From: Hysterangium stoloniferum
Lineage: Eukaryota; Basidiomycota; Agaricomycetes; Hysterangiales; Hysterangiaceae
Direction of reading: 5' to 3'
Assembly: GCA_015178975.1 (NCBI GenBank)
Contig: WHVD01000279.1
Coordinates: 1 to 64,000, forward strand
Length of the DNA stretch: 64,000 nt
A program made the translations under genes and the position numbers. Each line of letters begins with the position of its first letter. The first letter of the stretch is position 1. Shown here piece after piece: positions 34,669-46,800 of this stretch. A model generated the notes under the pieces. That model worked only from the letters and a program-made list of their open reading frames with translations. It was not told the origin of the DNA and made no database searches.

Positions 34669-35100
34669 ATGTGTGCTAACAGCAATATGGCGTCTGATAA
34701 CGCACCCCGATTTTTTGGTTTTGAAGCGAGATCCAGGGCCAGGTCAGCCCCATGAAATGGCGCACCGTGTGAGTCGGGGCAAGTCGCAGCGTACAGCTGC
34801 ATTCTAAACGAAACGGTCACCAAGCAAAGAGCAGCGGTCGTCAAGTACAAATGCGATTGTGCAGGATGTGATGCCGCGCTGTTCTCGAGCAAGGAGAACG
34901 CGAGAGGACATGTGCGGCGCACGCACTTCAGGCAGCTGGATCAGAAGCCCTTCAAGTGTCTCCACCCAGAGTGGTATGTAGCTTATCGGAACAAGTCATT
35001 CGCACGCTGTAGCTAATATTGCTAAATGGCAGGTTTGCTTCGCTTTCAGCGGCTAGGAGACACGTCAAAGACAAAGCCAAAGCTCGGTATCCGGACTGGT
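34669..35100 (+). pseudogene. C2H2 zinc-finger gene fragment
   Basis: The frame ...VKYKCDCAGCDAALFSSKEN, ARGHVRRTHFRQLDQKPFKC, LHPEW gives one good C2H2 finger (C-x2-C-x13-H-x4-H). An intron (GTATGTAGC... to GGCAG, about 34975-35032) leads to FASLSAARRHVKDKAKARYP with a second, partial finger. The upstream frame from an ATG at 34669 meets a TGA after about 28 codons, and nothing continuous follows the second finger. It is a fragment of a DNA- or RNA-binding protein gene. Confidence 0.55.
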
Positions 35101-35329
35101 ATGCGTTTCACCATATTGCGTAGTAAATAACAGACTAAAGAAAGACTCTGTAGCAAGAAGCTGCTCGGGCGAAAGAATTATGTGTCGACGACATATAGAA
35201 AACGTTGTAAGGGCCGGAAGCATCTCGCAAAAGCCGGTCTCGTCGCTGGGGCGTAGCAAAGTACTCGTACATGCACAGACGCACCTTTCGGATAATCCCA
35301 GTCGACCACATCCGTATGCTTACTAACGA

Positions 35330-36900
35330 CAGCCCGAATGTCCCCTTGTCCCCTTTCAACACAGCATCATGTCCGCTCATCAGCACAGCACCTTGTTCCT
35401 CATTGACACCGCACCCTGTCCTCCATCAGCACAACACCTAGTTCCCCATTGACACAGCACCCTGTCCTCCATCAACACAGCACCTCGTTTCCTGTCATTT
35501 TCAACAACCGTATTCTCTATTCAACCAGAGCCTGCACTGGTCATTGCACTTCTACCCAAAACGTATCAGGTGTGCTGGTGGCTTGATTAATGTACAGACA
35601 GCGATGTCAATGTGCCATCCGTGATATTCTTTTCCAAGGCCTAAACAAAGCAAGTTGTACTTCGCTACTGCAATCAATCCAACGGGCGGATACAGTGCTG
35701 CTTATGATGTGGTTATTGATGCTGGTGGTTTGATGGTAAGTAGATGCACGTCAAGAAGTGACTCTCAGACCTATTAATCGTTGCACCAGGGGCATGCTTC
35801 GTCATAATGTACCTCTCTGCGTATGTCAAGTAATTCTCCCACTACTTGTTGATCTCCGTTCACGTCACTCATCATCCAGGTGCTTATGAGCCTGTCCACT
35901 CGTAACATGGATAATACCAGTAAACTACGCAAGGTCGCTGCGATGCAGAGCCTACAACCCCATCTCGCAGCTTGACGAAAGCATGATTGAGTGTGAGCAA
36001 GCTCCATGATTAGAAGTTAATCAGGGTACGTTGCTTCCATCAGATAAAAGGGTTCAGCTAGCTCACCTGATTGTGTGTTGGTAAGTAAATCCTCCTCAAG
36101 AAGCGACTCTCAGACCTATTTCTCGTTCGGCATTCTTCGTCATAATGCACCTCTCTGCGTACCTCTAATATCTCTCCCACTACTTGTTAATCTCCGTTGA
36201 CGTCACTCATCTGCCAGCATGAGCCTGTCCACTTATAACGTGGATGATACCAGTAAACTACACGGGCAAGGTCGCTGCGTTGCAGCGCCTACATCACCAT
36301 TTTGCAGCTTGATGGGGTTGTAGGCTCTTCATCGCAGCGACCTCGTATAATTTACTGGTATCATCCATGTTCCGAGTGGACAGGCTCACGAGCACCTGTC
36401 AGATCAGTGACATCAACGGAGATCAACAAGTAGTAGGAGAATTATTGGACGTACGCAGAGAGGTGTATTATGACGAAGAATGCCCTGGTGCAACGATTAA
36501 TAGGGCTGAGAGTCACTTCTCGAGGTGCATTTACTTACCACTAAACCACCAGCATCAATAACCACATCATCGGCAACACGGTATCCGCCCGTTGGATTGA
36601 TTGCAGTAGCGAAGTACAACTTGCTTTGTTTGGCGTTGGAAAAGAATACCACGGATGGCACACCGACATCGCTGTCTGTCATTAATCAAGCCACCAGCAT
36701 ACCTGATACATTTTGGGTGGAAGTGTAACGACCGGTGCAGGCTCTGGTTGAATAGAGAATGCGGTTGTTGAAAATGACAGAAAACGAGGTGCTGTGTTGA
36801 TGGAGGACAGGGTGCTGTGTCAATGGGGAACAAGGTGCTGTGTTGATGAGGGGACATGCTGTGTTGAAAGAGGACAAGGGGAAATTCGTGCTATTAACAG
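35330..36900. repeat. large imperfect palindrome centred near 36310
   Basis: The left arm (about 35340-36000) reappears reversed at about 36310-36890. Shared landmarks include GCAGTAGCGAAGTACAACTTG, TCAATAACCACATCAT and GATCAACAAGTAGT. A third, direct copy of the inner part lies at 36075-36310 and abuts the right arm head-to-head at the centre. Both arms end in a roughly 30-bp repeat (CAGCACCCTGTCCTCCATCA, 35380-35490 and 36780-36870). Confidence 0.8.
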
Positions 36901-39318
36901 CCTTTCAGCCACCGCCAGTGGTCAATAGTTCACTGGTCATGCATCACGCACGTCTCGGTTTCACATCGATGTCTTCAACATTTAGGCCAGAAAACCTGCA
37001 AGTATTAGAGGCGACAGACGACCACTTTAAAGTCTTCGAAGCCAGCTTTCGTTGATACTTTCCCCTGATTTACCTTAATCAATCAATCTTCTATCGGTAC
37101 CATCTTTGTTGTATTCAAAGCCTCTTATCCGACACGCGTAGTAGGCGAATCGGATCCAAGTGGAGGGTGGGATGACTGCGGCGTACTTCCACTAATATTC
37201 ACCAAAAGGAATCCAAAGAAATCGAGAATCATCAAGTCAGGACAATTTAAGAATAAAACCTAAGCACGGACACTATACACTGAGTTCTGATTCGCCGCAT
37301 GCATTGGGCCAAGCAATTTGAACAATGCAACTGGCTCGTCAATAACCCTCCACAGTTCATCGAGAGCAAACTCCAGCCACGCCTTCCACACGAGTGCACT
37401 GACTGGGCACGTTTTTTCACCGGCGCGATTGAAATTTTTGGAAATGATATCGAGCCTGTACTGGTATCTGTGAGATGTAGTCGATGTCATTGTGGATATC
37501 ACTAAGGGTGTGACCCCACCCAATCACATAAAATGTCCCCTGAGTTTGAAACCGAGAGCCATACCTTGAGGTTCTCGAGGCGCTAGGTGCACCGAGGCCA
37601 TGGAAACTATCGTCCATTTTAGTTCTTGGAACCATGGAATGTTTTATTCTCATGCGATGAGGGATCCCGCCGCTGGCCCCTGCGGTCAAAATTCCCTGCA
37701 TCTCTAGGACAGAACCCATCCGGATAGGATACGATATGAGCAAATAAAGGGGTGGGTCTTAGTTAAAAAAAAGTTAAAATAGAAAGAACTTCGACCCAAA
37801 GACTGGAGTGTGGGCCGAGGAGGCGAGGAGCGAGACCGTTCACAGGGTCCGCGGAAGGGGAGATTAACCAAGGAATGAAGTATAACGAATAAGTTTGGGG
37901 ATGGTGGTCGGACCCACTGTTCAAGACGACGAGCAGTGTGCTGCATGGTATGTATGTGGCGTGTTTGTTGATGTGGTGTGGTGTAGTTCCGACCTTCTAA
38001 AAAGAAAGTAGTTGCAGGTAATATGCAATGATGTGTGTTTCGGGTAGTGTGAACCTCAAAATAATCAATCTTTTTAAAAGGGCCAAACGCTGATGTGCTG
38101 AGCGAATATGCTGACGCGGGATGTCTAAGCTCGTTAGCTTGAGTACAGAGGGTCATGGTCGTGTCAATATTATGATGTGAACAAACACAAACACAGTATT
38201 CACACTGTTTCTACTTGCAGTGTGAACAGAACTGAGTGGACCTAGCTGGCCCGACCTTGACTCATCAAGCTGCTCCAAGATCAAATAGAAACAGCTGGCT
38301 TCCATATTCCGTTTACCCAAGCAAATCAGGCGCCGACTTGGTGTTCACATGTGATACAGGGTTTACACCAAACACCGAAGAATAACTAGATCCTCAATAG
38401 ATACGGTTAATATCTAGGTTAAAATTCATTGTGTTTGAAAAAAGACGGTTGTGGAAGCTTGGGAGATGGAGCAATCCAATTTGGCGTATCGGTCAGTTCC
38501 TAGAATATCAGCCTCTCTGCCACCGGTCCTCAAGTTCTATCGGCACACCACTCCACATTGAGGTCACAGCAGAGCACGGTGAATAACTGACGGCTATGGG
38601 TGACAAGTAGCAAGACGAGACGGATGCAACAATGATTTTGTAAGATGGAACTTGATGGCAATCACTTGCAAAAATTACTGACTCGCGGCCAACAGTAGCT
38701 GATCATTAAGTTCCACAATATCTGCTAATATAACGTACGCATTTCGTTAAAGGGAACACGTTTTTCTTCCGAGCGTCACGTAAAGGAAATTGTAGTACGT
38801 TAAAAAGAAACGTCAAATAATGTGTAGAGTTCAACTGCAATGAAAGATTGGGCGTACCGCGAGACTTCACGGCTCCATCCGGTCAGACCTGGAATGCGCG
38901 GCAGTGGTTGTGCTAAGATACAGATTCTTGATGAATCCTGTGGTCTTTCTTTGAGTACAATGGGTGAACGACGGGGTTAAGGGAAATCATAGGCGTGGGA
39001 AGTGGCCACGGGAAAAGCCTGGTGACTTGTCGTTCTCAGGCTCCACCGCACTTTAGGGCACTGTTTCCCCTTCTAAGCTCCGCCATTGTGAACACCAACA
39101 TCCCTCACTCCGAGAAAATTTCCAAACAATGATTCCTATCTTTAATCGTCTGAAATGACCTTTTATTTTATACTCCGAGAGCCAGAACCTCTGGGTTCTT
39201 TCTGGTGCCTGCCACCACCAGGATTTTGATGTATGGTTATGAGCCTACACCCAGAGCGCGGCTGCATCATACACGCAGACATTGAATCAAAGCCTGACAG
39301 ATATGACAGAAATTAACC
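36901..39318. other. no recognisable gene
   Basis: Several medium open frames (36840-37055 plus, 37260-37523 minus, 37704-38156 minus) have no domain I recognise and no matching intron structure. I see no tandem repeat or LTR here. Confidence 0.4.
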
Positions 39319-39376
39319 CACGTGCTTGAGAATAATCCCTCCAAGGCTGTGTGCAATGAAGATAATAGGCCGTTTC
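39319..39376 (-). pseudogene. fragment of a serine-esterase domain (nucleophile motif)
   Basis: The minus strand reads QKRPIIFIAHSLGGIILKHV and then a TAA. It is the same G-x-S-x-G block as in the gene at 18246-20840 (IFVAHSFGG) and closer to the usual family form. Neighbouring sequence is degenerate, so this is a relic of a second esterase-type gene. Confidence 0.6.
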
Positions 39377-40881
39377 TGAAGTACTTCCTATGAGGAAATC
39401 ACAAGTTCGCTACATATGAATTGTACAAACCCTAGTATCTGAGATTCGTCTGAAAGAAGTATCACTACTAGGTTGGGATCGTCTTCTCCTAAATGAATGC
39501 CATAATACCCGTAAACCCATATCCATAAATGAAGAACTAAACAGCCCAACGACTTCCACAAACAGCGCGCTTCGGGGGTCTCCTACAAAGTAGACGGCAC
39601 CTCACCCTCAGGATAAGGCAAAGCCTACGACGAAAGACAAATGTTGGGTGAGGATGGTTGAATGCGATTGTGGGCGAGTTGCGATATAATGGAAGATAAG
39701 TTGCCTGATGATCGAATATACTGACCAAAGTATTGAGCGCTATACACCCAGGAACCACCCCCACAAGCTACGCAAAATGCATGTTTTTTGTGTCCTTTTT
39801 TTCTGAATAGGAGATAATGCCGTATTCCGCATCTCGGATGGTATGCCGTGTCGAGGTCGGAGTCCACTGTTAGATACTGACCGACCTCAAACATGAAACA
39901 AGAGGAACGACGAGATAAAAAAACTAAAGGAATGATAACTTTCAGTCGTACTTTCTGACGACTGTAGGAGATTTTTGAGTGTCTAGTAACCGCCTGGTAC
40001 ATGCACAGAAGGTCATGGTGGTAGATGAGATGACCAATGCCACGCTAACCAAAGGAAGGATTAATGGGATCAGACTTGGAGAAAATATAAACACCTTGAG
40101 AGGTGGATGTTTTACGAGCCGACTGCAAGGCCCATCTGGCGTATGCCAGTGTTAATGGACAGAATCGAGTAAACCCTAAACTCTGTTTTGTTATGAGTCT
40201 TCTACAAAACCATTTACAAAATCATGTGCAGTCTTTTACAAAGAGTACAGGCTGCCGACAAGGGACGTTGGTAGCGGGAGAAATATAAAAGGATCGTAGA
40301 TGGCAGACAAGCTTTGGTTAACGCGCGCCACTCGTAGGCCATACCGAATTGAGTATACCTCAATGTGATTCTTGTCTTTGTCTCTGTCCGTATTTGGTGA
40401 GCGGACCCCCAGTGGAAGCAAATCCGGGGGCCGCAGGCTCCATTGCACAAAGCATGCTGATGGGGACATGAGTGAGCCCCAACAGCATGCCAAACTAGTA
40501 GTAAATACATGAAAATTCAATCTAAACTACGAGTTTTGGAGTATTAAAGGAGCAGGAAAGGGTGGGATGGTGGGAAAAAGAAAACTACTCAAGGCAAGGC
40601 TGAGCAAAACCTTGAGGACCGGCCACTCAGACGATGGTGGCAAGAGACAAATGCGACAGGAAAAGGTTCCACTGTAGCGGAGCTTAAATGGGGAAAACAC
40701 TCCCATTAGAAAGACCGCGGTAGTGTCAGGGGCGCTTATTGAAATGGAGTACTTTATATCGACCGTTTGAAGCGCCCAACTGACTCAGCAGCATGACTTC
40801 GCAGATATTAGCTGCGCCGAATCACAGATACCGTTTGTCTCAGGTATTATTAAATCAAAGTTTCTTATTCTAAACTGAGGC
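39377..40881. other. no confident gene; upstream region of the HEAT gene
   Basis: A minus-strand frame at 39625-40002 (125 codons, some Cys/His) has no recognised domain. The last 300 bases before 40882 are the presumed promoter of the HEAT gene; I see no clear TATA box there. Confidence 0.4.
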
Positions 40882-43800
40882 ATGCAAGCAGAGAAAGGAA
40901 CGACCAACCGTCAACCTTCGTCTACCAATGTTCCCTCAACCCCAACCGAGGCGGCATCCAGTGGCCATAATGGCTTAGAAAGCGAGGACGATAACCCCTA
41001 TAGCAAGCACGTTGAATCAGATTCAACCATATGGTCATTATATCTGAAGGAAACGGAGAAAGAGGACAAAGAACTTGCCAACTCATTGCAAGTTGGTGTC
41101 GACGAGCTTCTAATATTTGTACGTAGAATTCGTTTTCCTTCATAGATATTCACTTAATTCACAGCTTTTCAGGCGGGTTTGTTTGGAGCGATTCTTACCG
41201 CCTTCCTGATCGAAAGTAGGAAGGATTTGCAGGTAGATCCTGTTCAGGAAATCCTTCAGACACTTCAAAATCACTTCGCTGTACCTACCTCTCAGCCTTC
41301 TCAAGTCTCCAAATCATCCCTTATCGTCAACTATTTGTGGTTCATTAGTCTCGGTCTAACTCTCTTCAGTGCTCTTTGTGCCGTACTTGCAAGAGAATGG
41401 CTGGCGAAGTATATTCCTGTATCCCCCGGAAGTCGCTCAAGTGATGCATGTGAACGTCTCCTTCGTGTTCAGAGAGCACAGCAATGGCACCTCGAATCAG
41501 TTGTTACTGGAATCCCGCTTTTGATTCAACTAGCTCTCTTCCTTTTCTCTGCAGGTCTCGTGGTATTCACCTGGAATAGCAGTGTAGCGTTGGGCATTCT
41601 TATGCTTTTTTTGACCATATTTGGAATCGTTCTATATATTCTCGGCACCGTTTTTCCCTTGTTGTCCCCCGCTTGTCCCTTTCAGACAACAGCGTCACGG
41701 TTTTTCCCAGTCGTCTCTGCAAGCGCAAAGTATGACTCATTCAAATCAGACTACTATGGGTCTTCGCCACCGACAAGGACGGATTCATACAGAATCTCTG
41801 AATGGCTACAAAGCCTTTCTCGGCTCTTCGCCGAACTGCATGGCAAGCCTCCACAGGCCGAACTTGAAGCTAATGTCCTTGCATGGGTGATTGCAAACTC
41901 CACATCGGAGGAGGTAGTTAAGGAGGTACTTAGGGCCGTAGCAGGTGCCAAACCATGTGAACAATTGCGGATTGCCTTGTGCCAACGAGCCGTCACGGAG
42001 AAATTATGCAAAATTTTGGAGAACTGCTTTCACCTCACGGCAGGCGTCGTCACTACACGTGATGCAGCGCTTGCGGAAGTTTCTCTCCTTGCAATGTCAC
42101 GAGTCCTATCGCCGCCAACAGACAAACTCATGAACAAAGAGTACCTTACACCCTTCGGGACTCTCCTAGATGTTGGGGGACCATTACATCGGTTGGACAA
42201 TTTAGAGCCTTGTGTGAAGACACTGGGGTGGGCGGTTCATATTGGTATTTGGGTAAACATGGATGATGTCGTTAACCGAGAGGTGCCGACAGGCCCACAC
42301 GTTGAAACGGTGGCCACTATGGGTGCAGCACCATACGAGCGAAGGACTTTGATGACGGCGACTATTGATGGAGCACGGTCAGAAAAGGAGGGCTTACGTG
42401 TAACCTGCGAACGGTTAATGTTAGCATATTGGCATCTTAGTAGGGATTTTTTCCATGGCTCCGGCAAAGAAACTAATTGATGGGCAGCGGATTGCCGGAA
42501 AATGCTAAAAGAAAATGGTTTAATAGCAGGTAAACTGCGTATACCATGAGTCAAAACACACATACCTAATTATTATCACAACAGGAAAAGAAAAAGAGTG
42601 GTTGAAGAAAAGGGTTAAAAAAGCAGGTGGTTCTGTGGAACAATCACTAGTGGAATGTGGTAAGAAAATGCCAAGTAGAGGAGGAGTACGATATAATATG
42701 CACCGGTGTTCAGCTAGATTCCCAACTGGTATGGTCGGTGCCATTCCCGACATTGTGGCACTGTTGAAGGACTCTGAGTGGCGCGTTCGATCAAGGGCAC
42801 TAGCGGTCCTGGGGAAGATTTCAGAGCAAGGTACGCTGTGTGACAGTGGGATGGGAATCCAACTGACATTTGACCACAGCCGAATTTCAAGCGGCCATTG
42901 CGGGTGTCATTCCCGACATTGTTGCACTGTTGAAGGACTCTAACTGGCTCGTTCGATCAAGCGCTGTATCAGCCCTGGGGAAGGTTGCAGAGCAAGGTGC
43001 CATGTGTGACCATGGGATGGGAATGCAGCTGACATTTGACCACAGCCGAATTTCGAGCGGCCATTGCGGGTGTCATTCCCGACATTGTTGCACTGTTGAA
43101 GGACTCTGACTGGAGTGTTCGGTCAAGCGCAGTATCGGTCCTGGGGACGGTTTCAGTGCAAGGTGCCGTGTGTGACATTGGGATCGGCATCCGGCTGACA
43201 TTTGACCACAGTCGAATTTCGGGCGGCCATTGGGGGTGTCATTCCCGACATTGTTGCACTGTTGAAGGACTCTGAGTGGCGCATTCGATCAAGGGCAGTA
43301 TCGTCCCTGGGGAAGGTTTCAGAGCAAGGTGCGGTGTGTGACCATGGGATGGGAATTCAGCTGACATTTGACCACAGCCGAATTTCGAGCGGCCATTGCG
43401 GGTGTTATTCCCGACATTCTTGCACTGTTGAAGGACTCTGACTCTGACGTTCGATCAAGCGCAGTATCGGCCCTGGGGAAGCTTTCAGAGCAAGGTGCGG
43501 TGTGTCACATTGGGATGGGAATCCAGCTGACATTTGACCACAGCCGAATTTCGAGCGGCCATTGCGGGTGTCATTCCCGACATTCTTGCACTGTTGAAGG
43601 ACTCTGATTCTGGCATTCGATCAACTGGAGGATTTGCCCTGGGGACGGTTTCAGAGCAAGGTGCGGTGTGTGACCATGGGATGGGAATCCAGCTGACATT
43701 TGACCACAGCCGAATTTCGAGCGGCCATTGCGGGGGTCATCCCCGACATTGTTGCACTGTTGAAGGACTCTGACTGGGACGTTCGATCAAGCGCAGTATC

Positions 43801-46800
43801 GGCCCTGGGGAAGCTTTCAGAGCAAGGTGCGGTGTGTGACCATGGGATGGGAATCCAGCTGACATTTGACCACAGCCGAATTTCGAGCGGCCATTGCGGG
43901 TGTCATTCCCGACATCCTTGCACTGCTGAAGGACTCTGACTCTGACGTTCGATCAAGCGCAGTATCGGCCCTGGGGACCGTTTCAGAGCAAGGTGCAGTG
44001 TGTGACATTGGGATGGGAATCCAACTGACATTTGACCACAGCCGAATTTCGAGCGGCCATTGCGGGTGTCATTCCCGACATTGTTGCACTGTTGAAGGAC
44101 TCTGACTGGCGCGTTCGGTCAAGCGCAGTATCGGTCCTGGGGACGGTTTCAGTGCAAGGTGCCGTGTGTGACATTGGGATGGGCATCCAGCTGACATTTG
44201 ACCACAGTCGAATTTCGAGCGGCCATTGCGGGTGTCATTCCCGACATTGTTGCACTGTTGAAGGACTCTGACTCTTACGTTCGATCAAGCGCAGCATCAG
44301 CCCTGGCGAAATTTCCAGAACAAGGTGATCCAATAAAACTTGTCGAAGAATCTGTCTCAAGTCTCCACAGGGGAGTTTCTCCCTCTCGTCAGGGCTGAAA
44401 TATGTGCGGCTGTAGGATTGTCGGTGAAAGGACAGCCAACGCCGCGTGGGTCGCTTTCAATCCCACTGCAAAGTATTCCCATTCCCCCCTTTCCCCCTCT
44501 CATTCTGATCGATACTGCGGTAATCTAGCAAGTGTCTCCGATATGCGAGAGCCCTCCGGACTATCTACCCGTCCTCTGTCGTCAACTGTGGATCTTTTGT
44601 ATAGTACTGATAGTATTTCGCGTCATGAAGACATCAAGATCATTCAATGCGCAACAATTGCATGTATGTGAAGACCGGTCACATATTATTCATTCACTAA
44701 TTTCCATCCCACCTTAAAGCGCGGAATTTTTACCTTCCCTTATCCAGATTCGACCTCAGAGCGTTACAAGGGAAGCTCGCTCTGTTGACAGTGGTCACTG
44801 CTCTCCATACATTTGGTCCGTGCACCAATTTCTCATAAACTGGCATGATTCATGGACTTGCAGACGCATTTGGAACCGCCATTACCGCCGCCATTCCCGA
44901 CGTTGTTACACTGTTGAAGGACTCTGACTCTTACGTTCGATCAAGGGCAGTATCGGTCCTGGGGACGGTTTCAGAGCAAGGTGCGGTGTGACAATGGGAT
45001 GGGAATCCCGCTGATATTTGACGACAGCCGGATTTCGAGCCCCCGTTGCGGGTGTCATTCCCGACATTGTTGCACTGTTGAAGGACTCTGACTGGCGCGT
45101 TCAGTCAAGCGCAGGATCGGTCCTGTGGACGGTTGCAGTGCAAGGTTCCGTGTGACATTGGGATGGGCATCCAGCTGACATTTGACCACAGTCGAATTTC
45201 GAGCGGCCATTGGGGGTGTCATTCCCGACATTGTTGCACTGTTGAAGCACTCTGACTGGCGCGTTCGATCAAGGGCAGTATCGTCCCTGGGGAAGGTTTC
45301 AGAGCAAGGTGCGGTGTGTGACCATGGGATGGGAATCCAGCTGACATTTGACCACAGCCGAATTTCGAGCGGTCATTGCGGGTGTCATTCCCGACATTGT
45401 TGCACTGTTGAAGGACTCTGACTCTGACATTCGATCGAGCGCAGTATCGGCCCTGGGGAAGCTTTCAGAGCAACGTGCGGTGTGTAACATTGGGATGGGA
45501 ATCCAGCTGACATTTGACCACAGCCGAATTTCGAGCGGCCATTGCGGGTGTCATTCCCGACATTCTTGCACTGTTGAAAGACTCTGATTCTGACGTTCGA
45601 TCAAGCGCAGTATCGGCCCTGGTGACGGTTTCAGAACAAGGTGCGGTGTGACAATGGGATGGGCATCCAGCTGACATTTGACCACAGTCGAATTTCGAGC
45701 GGCCATTGCGGGTGTCATTCTCGAAATTCTTGCACTGTTGAAGGACTCTGACTCTGACGTTCGATCAAGCGCAGTATTGGCCCTGGGGAAGCTTTCAGAG
45801 CAGGGTGCGGTATGTGACATTGGGATGGGCATCCAGCTGACATTTAACCACAGCCGAATTTCGAGCGGCCATTGTGGGTGTCATTCTCGACATTCTTGCA
45901 CTGTTGAAGCACTCTGATTCTGGCGTTCGATAAAGTGCAGTATTTGCCCTGGGGACGGTTTCAGAGCAAGGTGCGGTATGACATTGGGATAGGAATCCAG
46001 CTGACAATTAACCACAGCCGAATTTCGAGCGGCCATTGCGGGTGTCATTCCCGACATTCTTGCACTGTTGAAGGACTCTGATTCTGGCGTTCGATCAAGT
46101 GCAGTATCTACCCTGGGGAAGCTTTCAGAGCAAGGTGCGGTATGTGACATTGGGATGGGAATCCAGCTCACATTTGACCACAGCCGAATTTCGAACGGCT
46201 ATTGCGGGTGTCATTCCCGACATTGTTGCACTGTTGAAGGACTCTGACTATTACGTTCGATCAAGCGCAGTATCGACCCTGGGGACGGTTTCAGAGCAAG
46301 GTGCGGTGTGTGACAATGGGATGGGAATCCAGCTGACATTTAACCACAGCCGAATTTCGAGCGGCCGTTGCGGGTGTCATTCCTGACATGGTTGCACTGT
46401 TCAAGTACTCTGACTCTTCCGTTCTATCAAGCGCAGTATCGACCCCGGGGAATGTTTCGGAGCAAGGTGCGGTATGTGATCATGGGATGGGAATCCAATT
46501 GACCTTTGACCACAGCTGAATTTCGAGCGGCCATTGCGGGTGTCATTCCCGACATTCTTGAACTGTTGAAGCACTCTGATTCTGGCGTTCGATCAAGTGC
46601 AGTATTTGCCCTGGGGAGGGTTTCAGAGCAAGGTGCGGTGTAACATTGAAATAGGTATCCAGCTGACGTTTGACCATAGCCGAATTTCGAGCCGCCATTG
46701 CGGGTGTCATTCCGGACATTCTTGCACTGTTGAAGCACTCTGACTCTTACGTTCGAGGAGGCGCAGTATGGGCCATAGGGATGGTTTCAGACCAAGGTGC

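Noticed and set aside
37704..38156. A 150-codon minus-strand frame as a gene
   Set aside because: No recognisable domain, no supporting introns and a composition like untranslated DNA; I cannot support it.
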